The notes under the pieces: model-generated
Database searches by the model: none
Told to the model about the DNA's origin: nothing
What the model saw: the letters and a program-made list of their open reading frames with translations, nothing else
Program-made: the position numbers and the translations under genes
Shown here: piece after piece, positions 15,622 to 23,877 of the stretch
How positions within the stretch are numbered: position 1 is the first letter of the stretch
How the letters are laid out: every line of letters begins with the position of its first letter
NCBI RefSeq assembly: GCF_009258225.1
Contig: NZ_CP043617.1
Span: forward strand, 2,294,001 to 2,358,000
Direction of reading: 5' to 3'
Source: Sulfurimonas lithotrophica
Lineage (GTDB): Bacteria > Campylobacterota > Campylobacteria > Campylobacterales > Sulfurimonadaceae
DNA length: 64,000 bases

Positions 15622-18600
15622 ATGATTGAAAAAATTATAGACTTTAGCATTAAAAACTTTTTTTTAGTTCTCATAGGTACAATATTTTTAACTATTGCAT
15701 CTATATGGGCTCTTAAAAATACACCGCTGGATGCATTGCCTGATCTGTCACCGCCGCAAGTTATAGTAAAAATAAATTGGGCGGGACAATCCCCTGAGAT
15801 AATAGAAGACCAAGGGACATATCCGCTTGTTTCGCAGTTTTTGGCAATAGCGAATATAGATACGGTTCGCGGATACTCTACTTATGAGAACGGTTTAATA
15901 TATATTATTTTTAAAGACGGCACCGACCTTTACTGGGCAAGAAGCCGTGTGCTTGAACAACTCTCATCCATATCTTCAAAACTGCCTGCATCTATGGAAG
16001 TAAATCTAGGTCCTGATGCAAGCGGAGTAGGCTGGGTTTATCAATATGCCCTAAAATCAGACAGCCTAAATTTGGCACAGCTTAGAACTTTACAAGATTA
16101 CTACTACAAGTATGCCCTGATGGGGGTTGACGGTGTAAGTGAGGTTGCAAGTATAGGCGGGTTTGTGCCGACTTATCAAGTTAGCATAAACAATGACAAA
16201 CTAATCAGATATAACCTTAGCATCTCTGATGTTGCAAAAGTATTAAAGAAAAACAACAATGATACGGGCGGAGGCATCTCAATTCAAAACGGCTTTGAAT
16301 GGATGATTCAAGCTAAAGGTTACCTTGAGGGAATCGATGAAATCAACAACTTGGTAGTTACACAAAAAGCCGGTGTCCCTATAATTTTAAAAGATATCGC
16401 AAGAGTTGAACTCGCTCCCGCTCCAAGACGCGGTATAGCTGATTTAAACGGTGACGGCGAAGTAGTAGGCGGAATAGTGATGCTTCGTTACGGTGAAGAT
16501 GTTTACTCTGCCATCAAACGAATCAAAACCAAGATGAATGAACTTAAAGTTGACGGGGTTGAAATCGTAGAGGTTTATGAGAGGGCATCTCTAATTGAAA
16601 AAGCGATTGATACTTTAAAATCTACACTTTTAGAAGAGAGTTTGATAGTTGTACTCATAATCGGGCTGTTTCTACTGCATCTTCGCTCATCATTGATTGT
16701 ACTTATTATTTTGCCGCTAACCATAGCTATAACGTTTTTACTTATGAAACTCTTTGGCATCGGCTCAAATATAATGAGCCTTGGAGGAATCGCAATAGCA
16801 ATAGGTGCGATGGTAGATGCATCTATAGTTATGATAGAAAATGCACATAAAAGTATCCATAAATTTGAAGAAATATTTGAGAGAAAACCTACAAACTCCG
16901 AAAGAATCCAGATAATTTTGGACTCCTCAAAACTGGTTGGAAGACCTATATTTTTTGCACTGGCACTTATAGTCGTATCTTTTTTACCTATATTTACACT
17001 CACATCCCAAGAGGGGCTTCTTTTTACACCTCTTGCATTTACAAAAACTTTTGCCATGAGTGCAGGGGCGATTTTAAGTATAACACTTGTACCTGTTTTA
17101 ATGGTATTTTTTATAAAAGGCAAACTTCCGCGTGAGAATAAAAACCCGATAAACAGATTTTTTATTTGGATATATAACCCTATTTTAATATATGGATTTA
17201 AAATAAAGTATTTGATTTTTGCTTTTGTATTAGTATCCTTAGCATATCTGTATCCATTATATAAAGATATGAAATGGGAATTTATGCCTATGCTAAATGA
17301 GCAAAGCTTTATGTATATGCCTGTAACACCTTATGGAATCTCTGTAGATCAATCCAAAGCACTTACCCAAAAAACAGATAAAATCATCAAAAGTTTTCCG
17401 GAGGTTGAATCTGTTTTTGGAAAAGGGGGACGTGCAGATACTGCAACTGATCCCGCTCCACTTGGGATGCTTGAGACTATCATAACTCTAAAACCACAAA
17501 ACCAGTGGCGTGAAGGCGTTACATATGAGAGCTTAAAAGCAGAGATGGATAACGCCCTGCAAGTTCCCGGACTTATAAACTCTTGGACATACCCTATTCG
17601 CGGTCGTATAGATATGCTGCTCTCGGGTATTCGTACACCACTTGGCATCAAACTCTACGGCAAAAGTTCAGAAGGCTTGCAAAAATATGCACAGCTGATA
17701 GAGTCAAAACTTAGAGATTTTGACTTAAGTGAGTCTGTATTTGCCGACCAAGCAAGTAGCGGATATTATTTAGACATAGATATAGATGAGACAAAACTTG
17801 CAAGATATGAAATAACAAAAGAACAACTGCTAGAATACACATCAATTGCTATTGGCGGTATGAAAGTCTCAACCTTATATAAAAATCTCGAACGCTACCC
17901 GATTACTATACGTTTTGAAGATGCACAAAGAAAAGATTTAGAGTCTATAAAAAACATTCAAGTAAAAACACCCTTTGGTTTTTTACCTATAAAAACTTTT
18001 GCAGATGTATCTTACAGACAGAGTGCGTCAGTTATTAAAAGCGAGAAAGCCCTTCCTGTTACATTTATAGCTATAACGCCTAAAGAGGGTGTAACACCAA
18101 GCGAGTACAAACAAAAAGCAAAAGAACTTTTAAAAGACGTAAACTTAGAAAACGGCTACTATATTGAGTGGGCGGGTCAAAGTGAGTATCTTGAATCTGC
18201 TATGGCTAAGATTATATGGATTATTCCTGCCGTACTTGTTATTATTTTAGTACTAATCTATTTTGCTCTACGATCAGTCTTTGCAACAGTACTTGTGTTT
18301 TTCACTTTGCCTTTTGCACTTCTTGGCGGACTTATATATATAGATATGCTGGGATATGCCATGAGTATAGCCGTAATAGTCGGCTTTTTAGCCCTGCTTG
18401 GAATAGCAGCCGAGACTGCGATAGTTATGATAGTTTATCTTGAACAAAGTGTAAAAGAGTATAGAGATACCTTTAGCGACAGTTTTAGTAAATCGCATCT
18501 TAGAGATGCTATATATGACGGTGCGGTTCAAAGAGTTCGACCAAAACTTATGACCGTATTTGCCATTTTGGCAGGGCTTTTACCGATCATGTATATAGAC

Positions 18601-18738
18601 GGTGTAGGTAGTGAAGTTATGCAACGCATCGCCGCACCGATGATTGGCGGAATAGTAAGTTCTGCAATTTTAAGTTTAATAATTATCCCTATTGTTTATG
18701 AGAGTTATATGAAAAAAAGGTTAAAAGATGAGATATAG
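15622..18738 (+). CDS. cusA: heavy-metal RND pump, Cu(I)/Ag(I) type (CusA-like)
   Basis: The 1038-residue inner-membrane pump has twelve helices and two large periplasmic loops, full length for the HME-RND family. The TM4 segment reads GGIAIAIGAMVDASIVMIEN, the Cus (HME4) version rather than the CzcA divalent version. The three methionines of the E. coli CusA cleft have counterparts here: MYMPVT (about residue 564), LGMLET (about 615) and RIDMLLSG (about 660). This supports export of Cu(I) or Ag(I) from the periplasm. It shares an operon with the TolC and adaptor genes upstream, and its 3' end overlaps the lipoprotein gene by 11 bases. Confidence 0.9.
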   Translation: MIEKIIDFSIKNFFLVLIGTIFLTIASIWALKNTPLDALPDLSPPQVIVKINWAGQSPEIIEDQGTYPLVSQFLAIANIDTVRGYSTYENGLIYIIFKDGTDLYWARSRVLEQLSSISSKLPASMEVNLGPDASGVGWVYQYALKSDSLNLAQLRTLQDYYYKYALMGVDGVSEVASIGGFVPTYQVSINNDKLIRYNLSISDVAKVLKKNNNDTGGGISIQNGFEWMIQAKGYLEGIDEINNLVVTQKAGVPIILKDIARVELAPAPRRGIADLNGDGEVVGGIVMLRYGEDVYSAIKRIKTKMNELKVDGVEIVEVYERASLIEKAIDTLKSTLLEESLIVVLIIGLFLLHLRSSLIVLIILPLTIAITFLLMKLFGIGSNIMSLGGIAIAIGAMVDASIVMIENAHKSIHKFEEIFERKPTNSERIQIILDSSKLVGRPIFFALALIVVSFLPIFTLTSQEGLLFTPLAFTKTFAMSAGAILSITLVPVLMVFFIKGKLPRENKNPINRFFIWIYNPILIYGFKIKYLIFAFVLVSLAYLYPLYKDMKWEFMPMLNEQSFMYMPVTPYGISVDQSKALTQKTDKIIKSFPEVESVFGKGGRADTATDPAPLGMLETIITLKPQNQWREGVTYESLKAEMDNALQVPGLINSWTYPIRGRIDMLLSGIRTPLGIKLYGKSSEGLQKYAQLIESKLRDFDLSESVFADQASSGYYLDIDIDETKLARYEITKEQLLEYTSIAIGGMKVSTLYKNLERYPITIRFEDAQRKDLESIKNIQVKTPFGFLPIKTFADVSYRQSASVIKSEKALPVTFIAITPKEGVTPSEYKQKAKELLKDVNLENGYYIEWAGQSEYLESAMAKIIWIIPAVLVIILVLIYFALRSVFATVLVFFTLPFALLGGLIYIDMLGYAMSIAVIVGFLALLGIAAETAIVMIVYLEQSVKEYRDTFSDSFSKSHLRDAIYDGAVQRVRPKLMTVFAILAGLLPIMYIDGVGSEVMQRIAAPMIGGIVSSAILSLIIIPIVYESYMKKRLKDEI

Positions 18739-19087
18739 TTTTGTTATTGTTTTAGTTAGTTTGTTATTTTTGTTTGGCGGATGCGAGAAAAAAGAGGCTA
18801 AAAAAGAATCACCTGCAGGTATGAAATGCGGGGCCGGGAAATGCGGGGCAAATATGTTTGAGGGCAACTCCGCACTTGATAAAAAGAAAAAAAATATTTT
18901 ATCTCAGATGCGTGAAGATGACAGCAGAAAAAGTTGTGTAATAGCTGCAAAAACTACAAAAGAGCTTTATAACTGTGTACGTGAGAGAGAGGGTAAAAAA
19001 CTAACTACAAAGTGTGGAGACACAAATGCACAGCCTACTATGCAAAGTGACTCAGCTATGAAATGTGCACCCGGAAAATGTGGTTAA
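18728..19087 (+). CDS. lipoprotein with KCGxGKCG metal-binding-like motifs
   Basis: The 119-residue product has a signal peptide ending LFLFGGC (Cys19, probable lipidation site). Right after the lipobox comes MKCGAGKCG (Cys34, Cys39) and the protein ends MKCAPGKCG (Cys113, Cys118). Between them lies a helical segment with Cys70, Cys83 and Cys96. The paired cysteines (C-x4-C) match those of the repetitive peptide at 21709-21978. The gene starts inside cusA and so is coupled to it, which suggests a periplasmic copper-binding partner of the pump, comparable in position to accessory proteins of H. pylori Crd/Czc loci. The family is not recognised. Its stop codon overlaps that of the convergent GMC gene. 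Confidence 0.7.
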   Translation: MRYSFVIVLVSLLFLFGGCEKKEAKKESPAGMKCGAGKCGANMFEGNSALDKKKKNILSQMREDDSRKSCVIAAKTTKELYNCVREREGKKLTTKCGDTNAQPTMQSDSAMKCAPGKCG

Positions 19088-20739
19088 GATAACTCTTTTT
19101 TGATTATCTCAGCTACGCGAAATGAGTTTGCATATATGGTCCAAGTATATGGCACACTTCCGCCTGTCGGCATAAATGAAGCATCTGTTACATATAGGTT
19201 ATCTAACTCATGTGCTTTGCAGTTTTTATCTAAAACGGAAGTTTCAGGGTTATCTCCAAATCTGCATCCACCAGCTACTAAATTTGGCGGCGGACTTGAA
19301 GATATTGAGTAGTTTATATCGCGTGCACCCATTTTTTCTAAAATATTTACGGCTTTTTGTGCCAGATGCTCACCCACTTTTAAATCATGTGGATGTCCGT
19401 AAAGGTTTATAACTCCGACATTTACACCGTATTTGTCTTTTTCTTTATCATCTACGCTTACAAAACATTTATCACTAGGCAACCAATCGACAAATACTTC
19501 AAAACTAAGTTTTCTTGAAGTAGTTAAGGCTTTATGTATCTTATCTCTAAGCTTATCGCCCCACATGATATTTCCCTCTTCATCGTAAAACTCTCTTGCA
19601 ACGCGTGATATCAAGTTTTGATGCTCAAACAAAAAGTCTGTAGTCCCGCCTTTATACTTTTTACCTTTACTTTCAAACTCATAGTCATTTTGCAAAGAGC
19701 GGTTAAAAAACAGACCGGTCTGCATCAACTCTTCTTGTTGATTTTTGTCTAAGTCTTTAAAGTCAAATCTACCCTCTCCGCTCCCGCCACCTGAAAAAAT
19801 CAGATTTTTACCAACTTGTTTGTTAGAGTTAGCCAAACCGTTAGGAAAGTGTTTGTTAGCAGAGTTTAAAAGCAGACGCGAACTCTCTATAGCTTGTGCT
19901 GCAAGTACAAATATTTTTGCTTTTATAGTGTGTGATTTTTTATCTTTGTCGAAGTAAAAAGCCTCATTTATACTTGTCTTATCACTACCGAGTTTATATA
20001 CAAAAGCCTCTGGAATTATCTTTGCATCACACTTTTGCAAAAGTGCAGCCCTTGCACTCCCTTTTGCTCCCGTAGCACAAGCATAACTACCGCAAAAATT
20101 GGAATATGAACACCCGTTTCTTTTTAGTGCATCCATAGGTAAAACAGCCCTTGGAGTTGCAAAACTCTCATAACCCAAATCTTCACAAGCTTTGTCAAAC
20201 CATTTTGTAACAGAGTTTTCTTCCAGCTTTACGTATGGCAACTGTGGTGTACTTCTGGGCTCTAAAAACTTATGTTTTTTAATACTTCCGCTTACACCTA
20301 CAACTCGCTCGACTTTTTCATATAAAGGTTCAAGTTCATCATAAGAGATTGGCCAATCTACTACATTTGCACCCTCTATCTCACCGTAAACAGATTTAAG
20401 TTTAAAGTCATTTGGCTTCAAGCGGTGAAAATATCCGCTCATCAGGTTTGATGAACCGCCTACCATCGAACCGTTCCAAAAGCTCCAAGAGTATTCGTGC
20501 CCGTCAAAACGGCTTGTTTTTCCATCTGCATCTATCTCGTTTATAATATGTTTTTCATCTTTTAGACTCGGTGTAAATTTATCTCGTCTGGATACGGCTA
20601 GTTCATCTTTTGAAAAATCTTTCTCCGTGTAGTATTTTCCTTTTTCCAAAACTACTACTTTAAATCCTGCATTTGAGAGCTCATATGCTATAGGCGAACC
20701 ACCTGCACCGCTACCGATTATACACACGTCATAAATCAT
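19084..20739 (-). CDS. GMC-type FAD oxidoreductase, gluconate dehydrogenase large-subunit-like
   Basis: The 551-residue flavoprotein starts with the FAD Rossmann motif GSGAGG (9-14) and has the family C-terminal block RFGDNPETSVLD and LYVTDASFMPTGG. Cys210, Cys216 and Cys221 (C-x5-C-x4-C) occupy the place where FAD glucose/gluconate dehydrogenases bind a [3Fe-4S] cluster. The His that usually precedes the GTCRMG-like motif is not seen (NLVAGGCRFG), so substrate chemistry may be atypical. It has no signal peptide and presumably travels to the periplasm with the Tat-targeted small subunit, whose gene overlaps it by four bases. No cytochrome c subunit is encoded beside it. The substrate is unknown. 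Confidence 0.8.
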   Translation of the reverse strand: MIYDVCIIGSGAGGSPIAYELSNAGFKVVVLEKGKYYTEKDFSKDELAVSRRDKFTPSLKDEKHIINEIDADGKTSRFDGHEYSWSFWNGSMVGGSSNLMSGYFHRLKPNDFKLKSVYGEIEGANVVDWPISYDELEPLYEKVERVVGVSGSIKKHKFLEPRSTPQLPYVKLEENSVTKWFDKACEDLGYESFATPRAVLPMDALKRNGCSYSNFCGSYACATGAKGSARAALLQKCDAKIIPEAFVYKLGSDKTSINEAFYFDKDKKSHTIKAKIFVLAAQAIESSRLLLNSANKHFPNGLANSNKQVGKNLIFSGGGSGEGRFDFKDLDKNQQEELMQTGLFFNRSLQNDYEFESKGKKYKGGTTDFLFEHQNLISRVAREFYDEEGNIMWGDKLRDKIHKALTTSRKLSFEVFVDWLPSDKCFVSVDDKEKDKYGVNVGVINLYGHPHDLKVGEHLAQKAVNILEKMGARDINYSISSSPPPNLVAGGCRFGDNPETSVLDKNCKAHELDNLYVTDASFMPTGGSVPYTWTIYANSFRVAEIIKKELS

Positions 20740-21218
20740 AAAAGCATCTCTTTTGGACGGGGGAGTCCTGTTTTAAACTCTAGCCACTGCCAACCTTGTC
20801 CGTCTGCTACACCGTAAATCGGATCTGAAAAACTAGCTTCCATTATATAAGTCAGGTTATCATGTATAAAATCTTCGCCCCAAGCTGTCTTGGATATAGA
20901 GTTTAAGACTTTTTGTCTTTTACTCGCCGATAGCTTTACATAAGTAGTATCATAAAGTAAAACTGCTTCTTCATTTAGCCATTTGATGCCGTTTTTTATA
21001 AACTCTTTATCTGTAGCACTGATTTTTGAGTGCTTTAAAACTATCTGCATATATTTTTTGACATCGATGCCCATTTTTTTACTGTGGGGAAACAAATCGT
21101 TTTGCAAGATGCTAAGTGTTTCTTTTGGAGTAGTTGCGGAGAATAGCCCACAACCGTTTGTAATAAATATGACGGAGCTTAAAAACCCCGCACTTAAAAA
21201 CTTTCTTCTACTTATCAT
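20736..21218 (-). CDS. Tat-targeted small subunit, gluconate 2-dehydrogenase subunit 3 family
   Basis: The 160-residue protein begins ISRRKFLSAGF, a twin-arginine signal, and has a possible lipidated Cys (TNGC, about residue 23). The C-terminal part has the family block FSDPIYGVADGQGWQWLEF. Members of this family form the small subunit of membrane FAD dehydrogenases and carry the large subunit through the Tat pore. It overlaps the GMC gene by four bases, so the two are co-translated. It follows DoxX by 12 bases within the operon that starts with the KCG peptide. Confidence 0.8.
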   Translation of the reverse strand: MISRRKFLSAGFLSSVIFITNGCGLFSATTPKETLSILQNDLFPHSKKMGIDVKKYMQIVLKHSKISATDKEFIKNGIKWLNEEAVLLYDTTYVKLSASKRQKVLNSISKTAWGEDFIHDNLTYIMEASFSDPIYGVADGQGWQWLEFKTGLPRPKEMLL

Positions 21219-21230
21219 AGTTTTATTATA

Positions 21231-21674
21231 CTAACTTTTCTCACCGAATATTATACGATCAAGTGAAAATTTACCGCCACCGTTGGCAACAAATATAAGT
21301 AAAAACAAAAAGTAGTATAAAGGTATCTCAAAGCCGTTATCGCCTGCACTAAAACCGTTTCCAAGATGCACGGTAGTTATAGCTACTACCATTACAACCA
21401 TAAGCGGTATGGATATTAAACGGGTGAATAATCCGAGTGTTAAAAGTATAACACCCAAAAGTTCCGTAGATGCAGCCATATATGCATTTAACGTAGGAAA
21501 AGGGATACCTAAACTCTCACCGAACCAAACGGCTACGGAGTCTATATCCGACCATTTATTCATAGCCGGGGTATAAAAACCGTATGCCAAAGTCAACCTT
21601 GCTAAAAGAAGAGCTGCATCTTTAGCATAGTTACCGTACGAACTGAATTTTAAATATAATTCTTTACATCTCAT
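21231..21674 (-). CDS. DoxX-family membrane protein
   Basis: The 147-residue protein has four hydrophobic helices and DoxX-family features (RLTLAYGFYTPAMNKW near residue 26; ELLGVILLTLGLFTRL near 71). DoxX proteins are found in thiosulfate:quinone oxidoreductase, in stress-related complexes and, as is known, beside HvfA/bufferin metallophore genes. Here it sits 34 bases downstream of the KCG peptide gene, the same adjacency, and upstream of an FAD dehydrogenase pair, which could mean it links the dehydrogenase to the quinone pool. That last step is inference. Confidence 0.82.
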   Translation of the reverse strand: MRCKELYLKFSSYGNYAKDAALLLARLTLAYGFYTPAMNKWSDIDSVAVWFGESLGIPFPTLNAYMAASTELLGVILLTLGLFTRLISIPLMVVMVVAITTVHLGNGFSAGDNGFEIPLYYFLFLLIFVANGGGKFSLDRIIFGEKS

Positions 21675-21708
21675 AATATACTCCTCAAAATAGAGTATTA
21701 AACTTTAT

Positions 21709-21978
21709 TTACATACACTTACCTGCACCGCATTTCATAGTTTTTTTAGCTTCTTTTTTGGAGCCGCACTTGGCATCACCGCATTTTTTATCTTTTTTAG
21801 CTTCTTTTTTGGAACCGCACTTGGCATCTCCGCATTTTTTATCTTTCTTTTGTTGTGTTTTCATTGAAGATCCACACTTACCTGCACCACACTTCATATC
21901 TGCACTAAGCGTTGTAGCACCCATACCCAAAAATAACGTTGCACCAAGTAAAAGTGCCGACAGTTTTACTAAACTCAT
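21709..21978 (-). CDS. exported repetitive KCGxxKC peptide, HvfA/bufferin-like
   Basis: The 89-residue precursor has a Sec signal (cleavage probably after TTLSA, residue 26) and a 63-residue lysine-rich mature part with eight cysteines arranged as four C-x4-C pairs: 30/35, 49/54, 66/71 and 83/88. Outer copies read KCGAGKC and inner copies KCGDAKC. The layout matches HvfA-type RiPP metallophore precursors, whose core repeats are EGKCG. No MNIO (DUF692) or DUF2063 partner gene lies in this window, so modification is unproven. AAGGAG lies five bases before the ATG. It is the first gene of a four-gene operon and divergent from the two-component system. Confidence 0.75.
   Translation of the reverse strand: MSLVKLSALLLGATLFLGMGATTLSADMKCGAGKCGSSMKTQQKKDKKCGDAKCGSKKEAKKDKKCGDAKCGSKKEAKKTMKCGAGKCM
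21748..21849 (-). repeat. 51-bp tandem duplication inside the KCG peptide gene
   Basis: Two adjacent 51-base units (21748-21798 and 21799-21849) differ at only a few positions and encode 17 residues each, with one KCGDAKCG module per unit. The module number has therefore grown by in-frame duplication. Confidence 0.85.
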
Positions 21979-22019
21979 CTTATCTCCTTCGTGTTAATTT
22001 CACAATATTATACAGTTAA

Positions 22020-22036
22020 TGTGTAATGTTTGTGCA
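22020..22036 (-). promoter_or_regulatory. candidate response-regulator operator before the KCG peptide operon
   Basis: On the minus strand TGCACA (22036-22031) and TACACA (22025-22020) form a direct repeat with an 11-bp period. Seven bases later comes TATAAT (22012-22007), a good -10 box for the peptide gene. A 16-base word around the TACACA half (22011-22026) matches the efflux promoter at 13386-13401 in 14 positions. The site lies between the peptide operon and the divergent regulator gene and could serve both. Confidence 0.55.
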
Positions 22037-22082
22037 AAAAAACTATATTTAAAGTTATAAAAAATAATGCTAAAATAAATGC

Positions 22083-22736
22083 ATGAAAATATTACTTATG
22101 GAAGATGATGCCGTTTTATCCGATATACTTCTTGACTACCTAAGAGAGTCTTGGGATGTTGATTATGCTTATAGTTCGGATGATGTATATAAATTTTTAG
22201 ATAAAACAAAATATGATTTGTTTATATTTGATATAAACGTCACGGGACAAAGCGGTCTTGAGCTGTTGCGTGAACTTAGAGAATACAACAACACTACTCC
22301 GACTATTATAATAACGGCATATACCGACACAAAGCACCTACAAAAAGCTTTTGATTTAGGTGCACACGATTATATTAAAAAACCTTTTGAACTTGAAGAG
22401 TTAAATGCAAGAATAAAAAACACCCAAAAAATATTTCATTTGCAGGATAATCAAAATATTTTCATATCCGATTCCATATCTTTTAATCCATCTACAAGAG
22501 AGTTGATAAAAAATTCCAAAACTATCAGTATCAGTTCAAAAGATGCAAAAATACTGCACTATCTTATAAAAAACCCTTCACGTGTAATAAGTAATGAAGA
22601 ACTTATTCAAAATATATGGGATTACGACAATATTCCAAGCGATGCGACTATACGCTCACATATACGAACATTAAGAGATGATTTAGGAAAAGATAAAATC
22701 CAAACCGTAAGAGGCGAGGGTTATAAATATGAATGA
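22083..22736 (+). CDS. OmpR-family response regulator
   Basis: The 217-residue protein has a receiver domain (acidic pocket Glu7-Asp8-Asp9, phospho-acceptor Asp50 in LFIFD, Lys in IKKPFE near residue 99) and a C-terminal winged helix (SNEELIQNIWDYD; ATIRSHIRTLRDDLG; VRGEGYKYE). It is divergent from the KCG peptide operon and overlaps the kinase gene by eight bases. By location it should control the two copper-related operons, like CusR/CopR or H. pylori CrdR. The direct repeats at 13387 and 22020 are its candidate binding sites. The ribosome site is poor. Confidence 0.92.
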   Translation: MKILLMEDDAVLSDILLDYLRESWDVDYAYSSDDVYKFLDKTKYDLFIFDINVTGQSGLELLRELREYNNTTPTIIITAYTDTKHLQKAFDLGAHDYIKKPFELEELNARIKNTQKIFHLQDNQNIFISDSISFNPSTRELIKNSKTISISSKDAKILHYLIKNPSRVISNEELIQNIWDYDNIPSDATIRSHIRTLRDDLGKDKIQTVRGEGYKYE

Positions 22737-23877
22737 TGCATCGCAAAAGTCGTTTTGGCTTTTTTTATCTTTATATCTCAGTTCGTCTTTTATACTTTTA
22801 ATCACCTCGTCATATTGGTTTTACAATGCTCAAGTCTCTATGCAAAAAGCAAATGATTACTACAAACTAAAAAATATAAGCGACGAAGTAAGTTCAGAAG
22901 TCATAATGGCTCATATGATGAACAAACCGCTCTCTTTAAAAAAATATCCAAATACCTCTATTGGTCTTTTTAACAAGAAAAAAGAGTTGCTATACGGTTC
23001 CGTTATTCAAGATATAGACTTCACAAAAGACAAATATATGATAGGCGATGTTTTTTCGGTAATATCTCACGGAGCTGCAAATCATCTAAATATAGCATAT
23101 GTAGTAGTTCAAAATACCGAATCTGTAGTTTCTCTCAAAAAAATCAGAGAAAAAATATTTTTTATAACAACTGCTATAGCTATGCTGATTATTATAATAG
23201 CGGTAGTTTTGGGAAAAATATTTTTAAAACCTATAAAAGACAAAATTCAAGAAATTGAAGATTTTGTAAAAGATACTACACATGAGTTAAATACACCAAT
23301 CACCGCACTTATGATGAGTACATCCAGATTAAAAGACGTAAAAGAATGTAATAAAAAGAGTATACAAAATATCTCAATCAGCACAAAACAGCTTTATGAT
23401 ATATACTCATCACTAAGTTACATAAACTTTGAAACAAAAGAAAAAGACAAACTTGTTATGTTTGATAATATAGTAAAAGAGAGTGCAGAGTATTTTAACG
23501 AACTGATTGAGAAAAAAAACATAGTCTTAACACTCGATACTAAACCCTGTTCTATAACTATAGCCCCTACAAAAGCAAAAATGCTTATAAACAATCTACT
23601 TAGCAACTCCATAAAATATTCCCATCCAAATTCAAACATAAAGATCTATTTAGATGAGACAAAACTTATTGTTGAGGATGAAGGTATCGGTATTGAAGAT
23701 AAAAAGCTAAAAACAATTTTTAAAAGGTTTACACGTGCTAATTCTTATGCAGGCGGTTTTGGTGTCGGAATGAGCATTATAGAGAGCATAATAAAAGAAT
23801 ATAGTTTTAAAATAGAGATAAACTCAACCGTTAACGTAGGTACTAAAATAACTATTTATTTTACAAAATCCAAGTAG
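22729..23877 (+). CDS. sensor histidine kinase paired with the copper-island regulator
   Basis: The 382-residue kinase has two membrane helices (about 10-32 and 140-162) flanking a periplasmic sensor domain of about 105 residues that contains HMM and several Met/His positions. Then come the H-box DTTHELNTPI, N-box NNLLSNSIKYS, G1 VEDEGIGI and G2 GGFGVGMS motifs of a complete HisKA/HATPase module. It probably senses periplasmic copper or a related stress, which I infer from the neighbours rather than from a diagnostic motif. Its end overlaps the convergent dbpA gene by 17 bases. Confidence 0.9.
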   Translation: MNDASQKSFWLFLSLYLSSSFILLITSSYWFYNAQVSMQKANDYYKLKNISDEVSSEVIMAHMMNKPLSLKKYPNTSIGLFNKKKELLYGSVIQDIDFTKDKYMIGDVFSVISHGAANHLNIAYVVVQNTESVVSLKKIREKIFFITTAIAMLIIIIAVVLGKIFLKPIKDKIQEIEDFVKDTTHELNTPITALMMSTSRLKDVKECNKKSIQNISISTKQLYDIYSSLSYINFETKEKDKLVMFDNIVKESAEYFNELIEKKNIVLTLDTKPCSITIAPTKAKMLINNLLSNSIKYSHPNSNIKIYLDETKLIVEDEGIGIEDKKLKTIFKRFTRANSYAGGFGVGMSIIESIIKEYSFKIEINSTVNVGTKITIYFTKSK

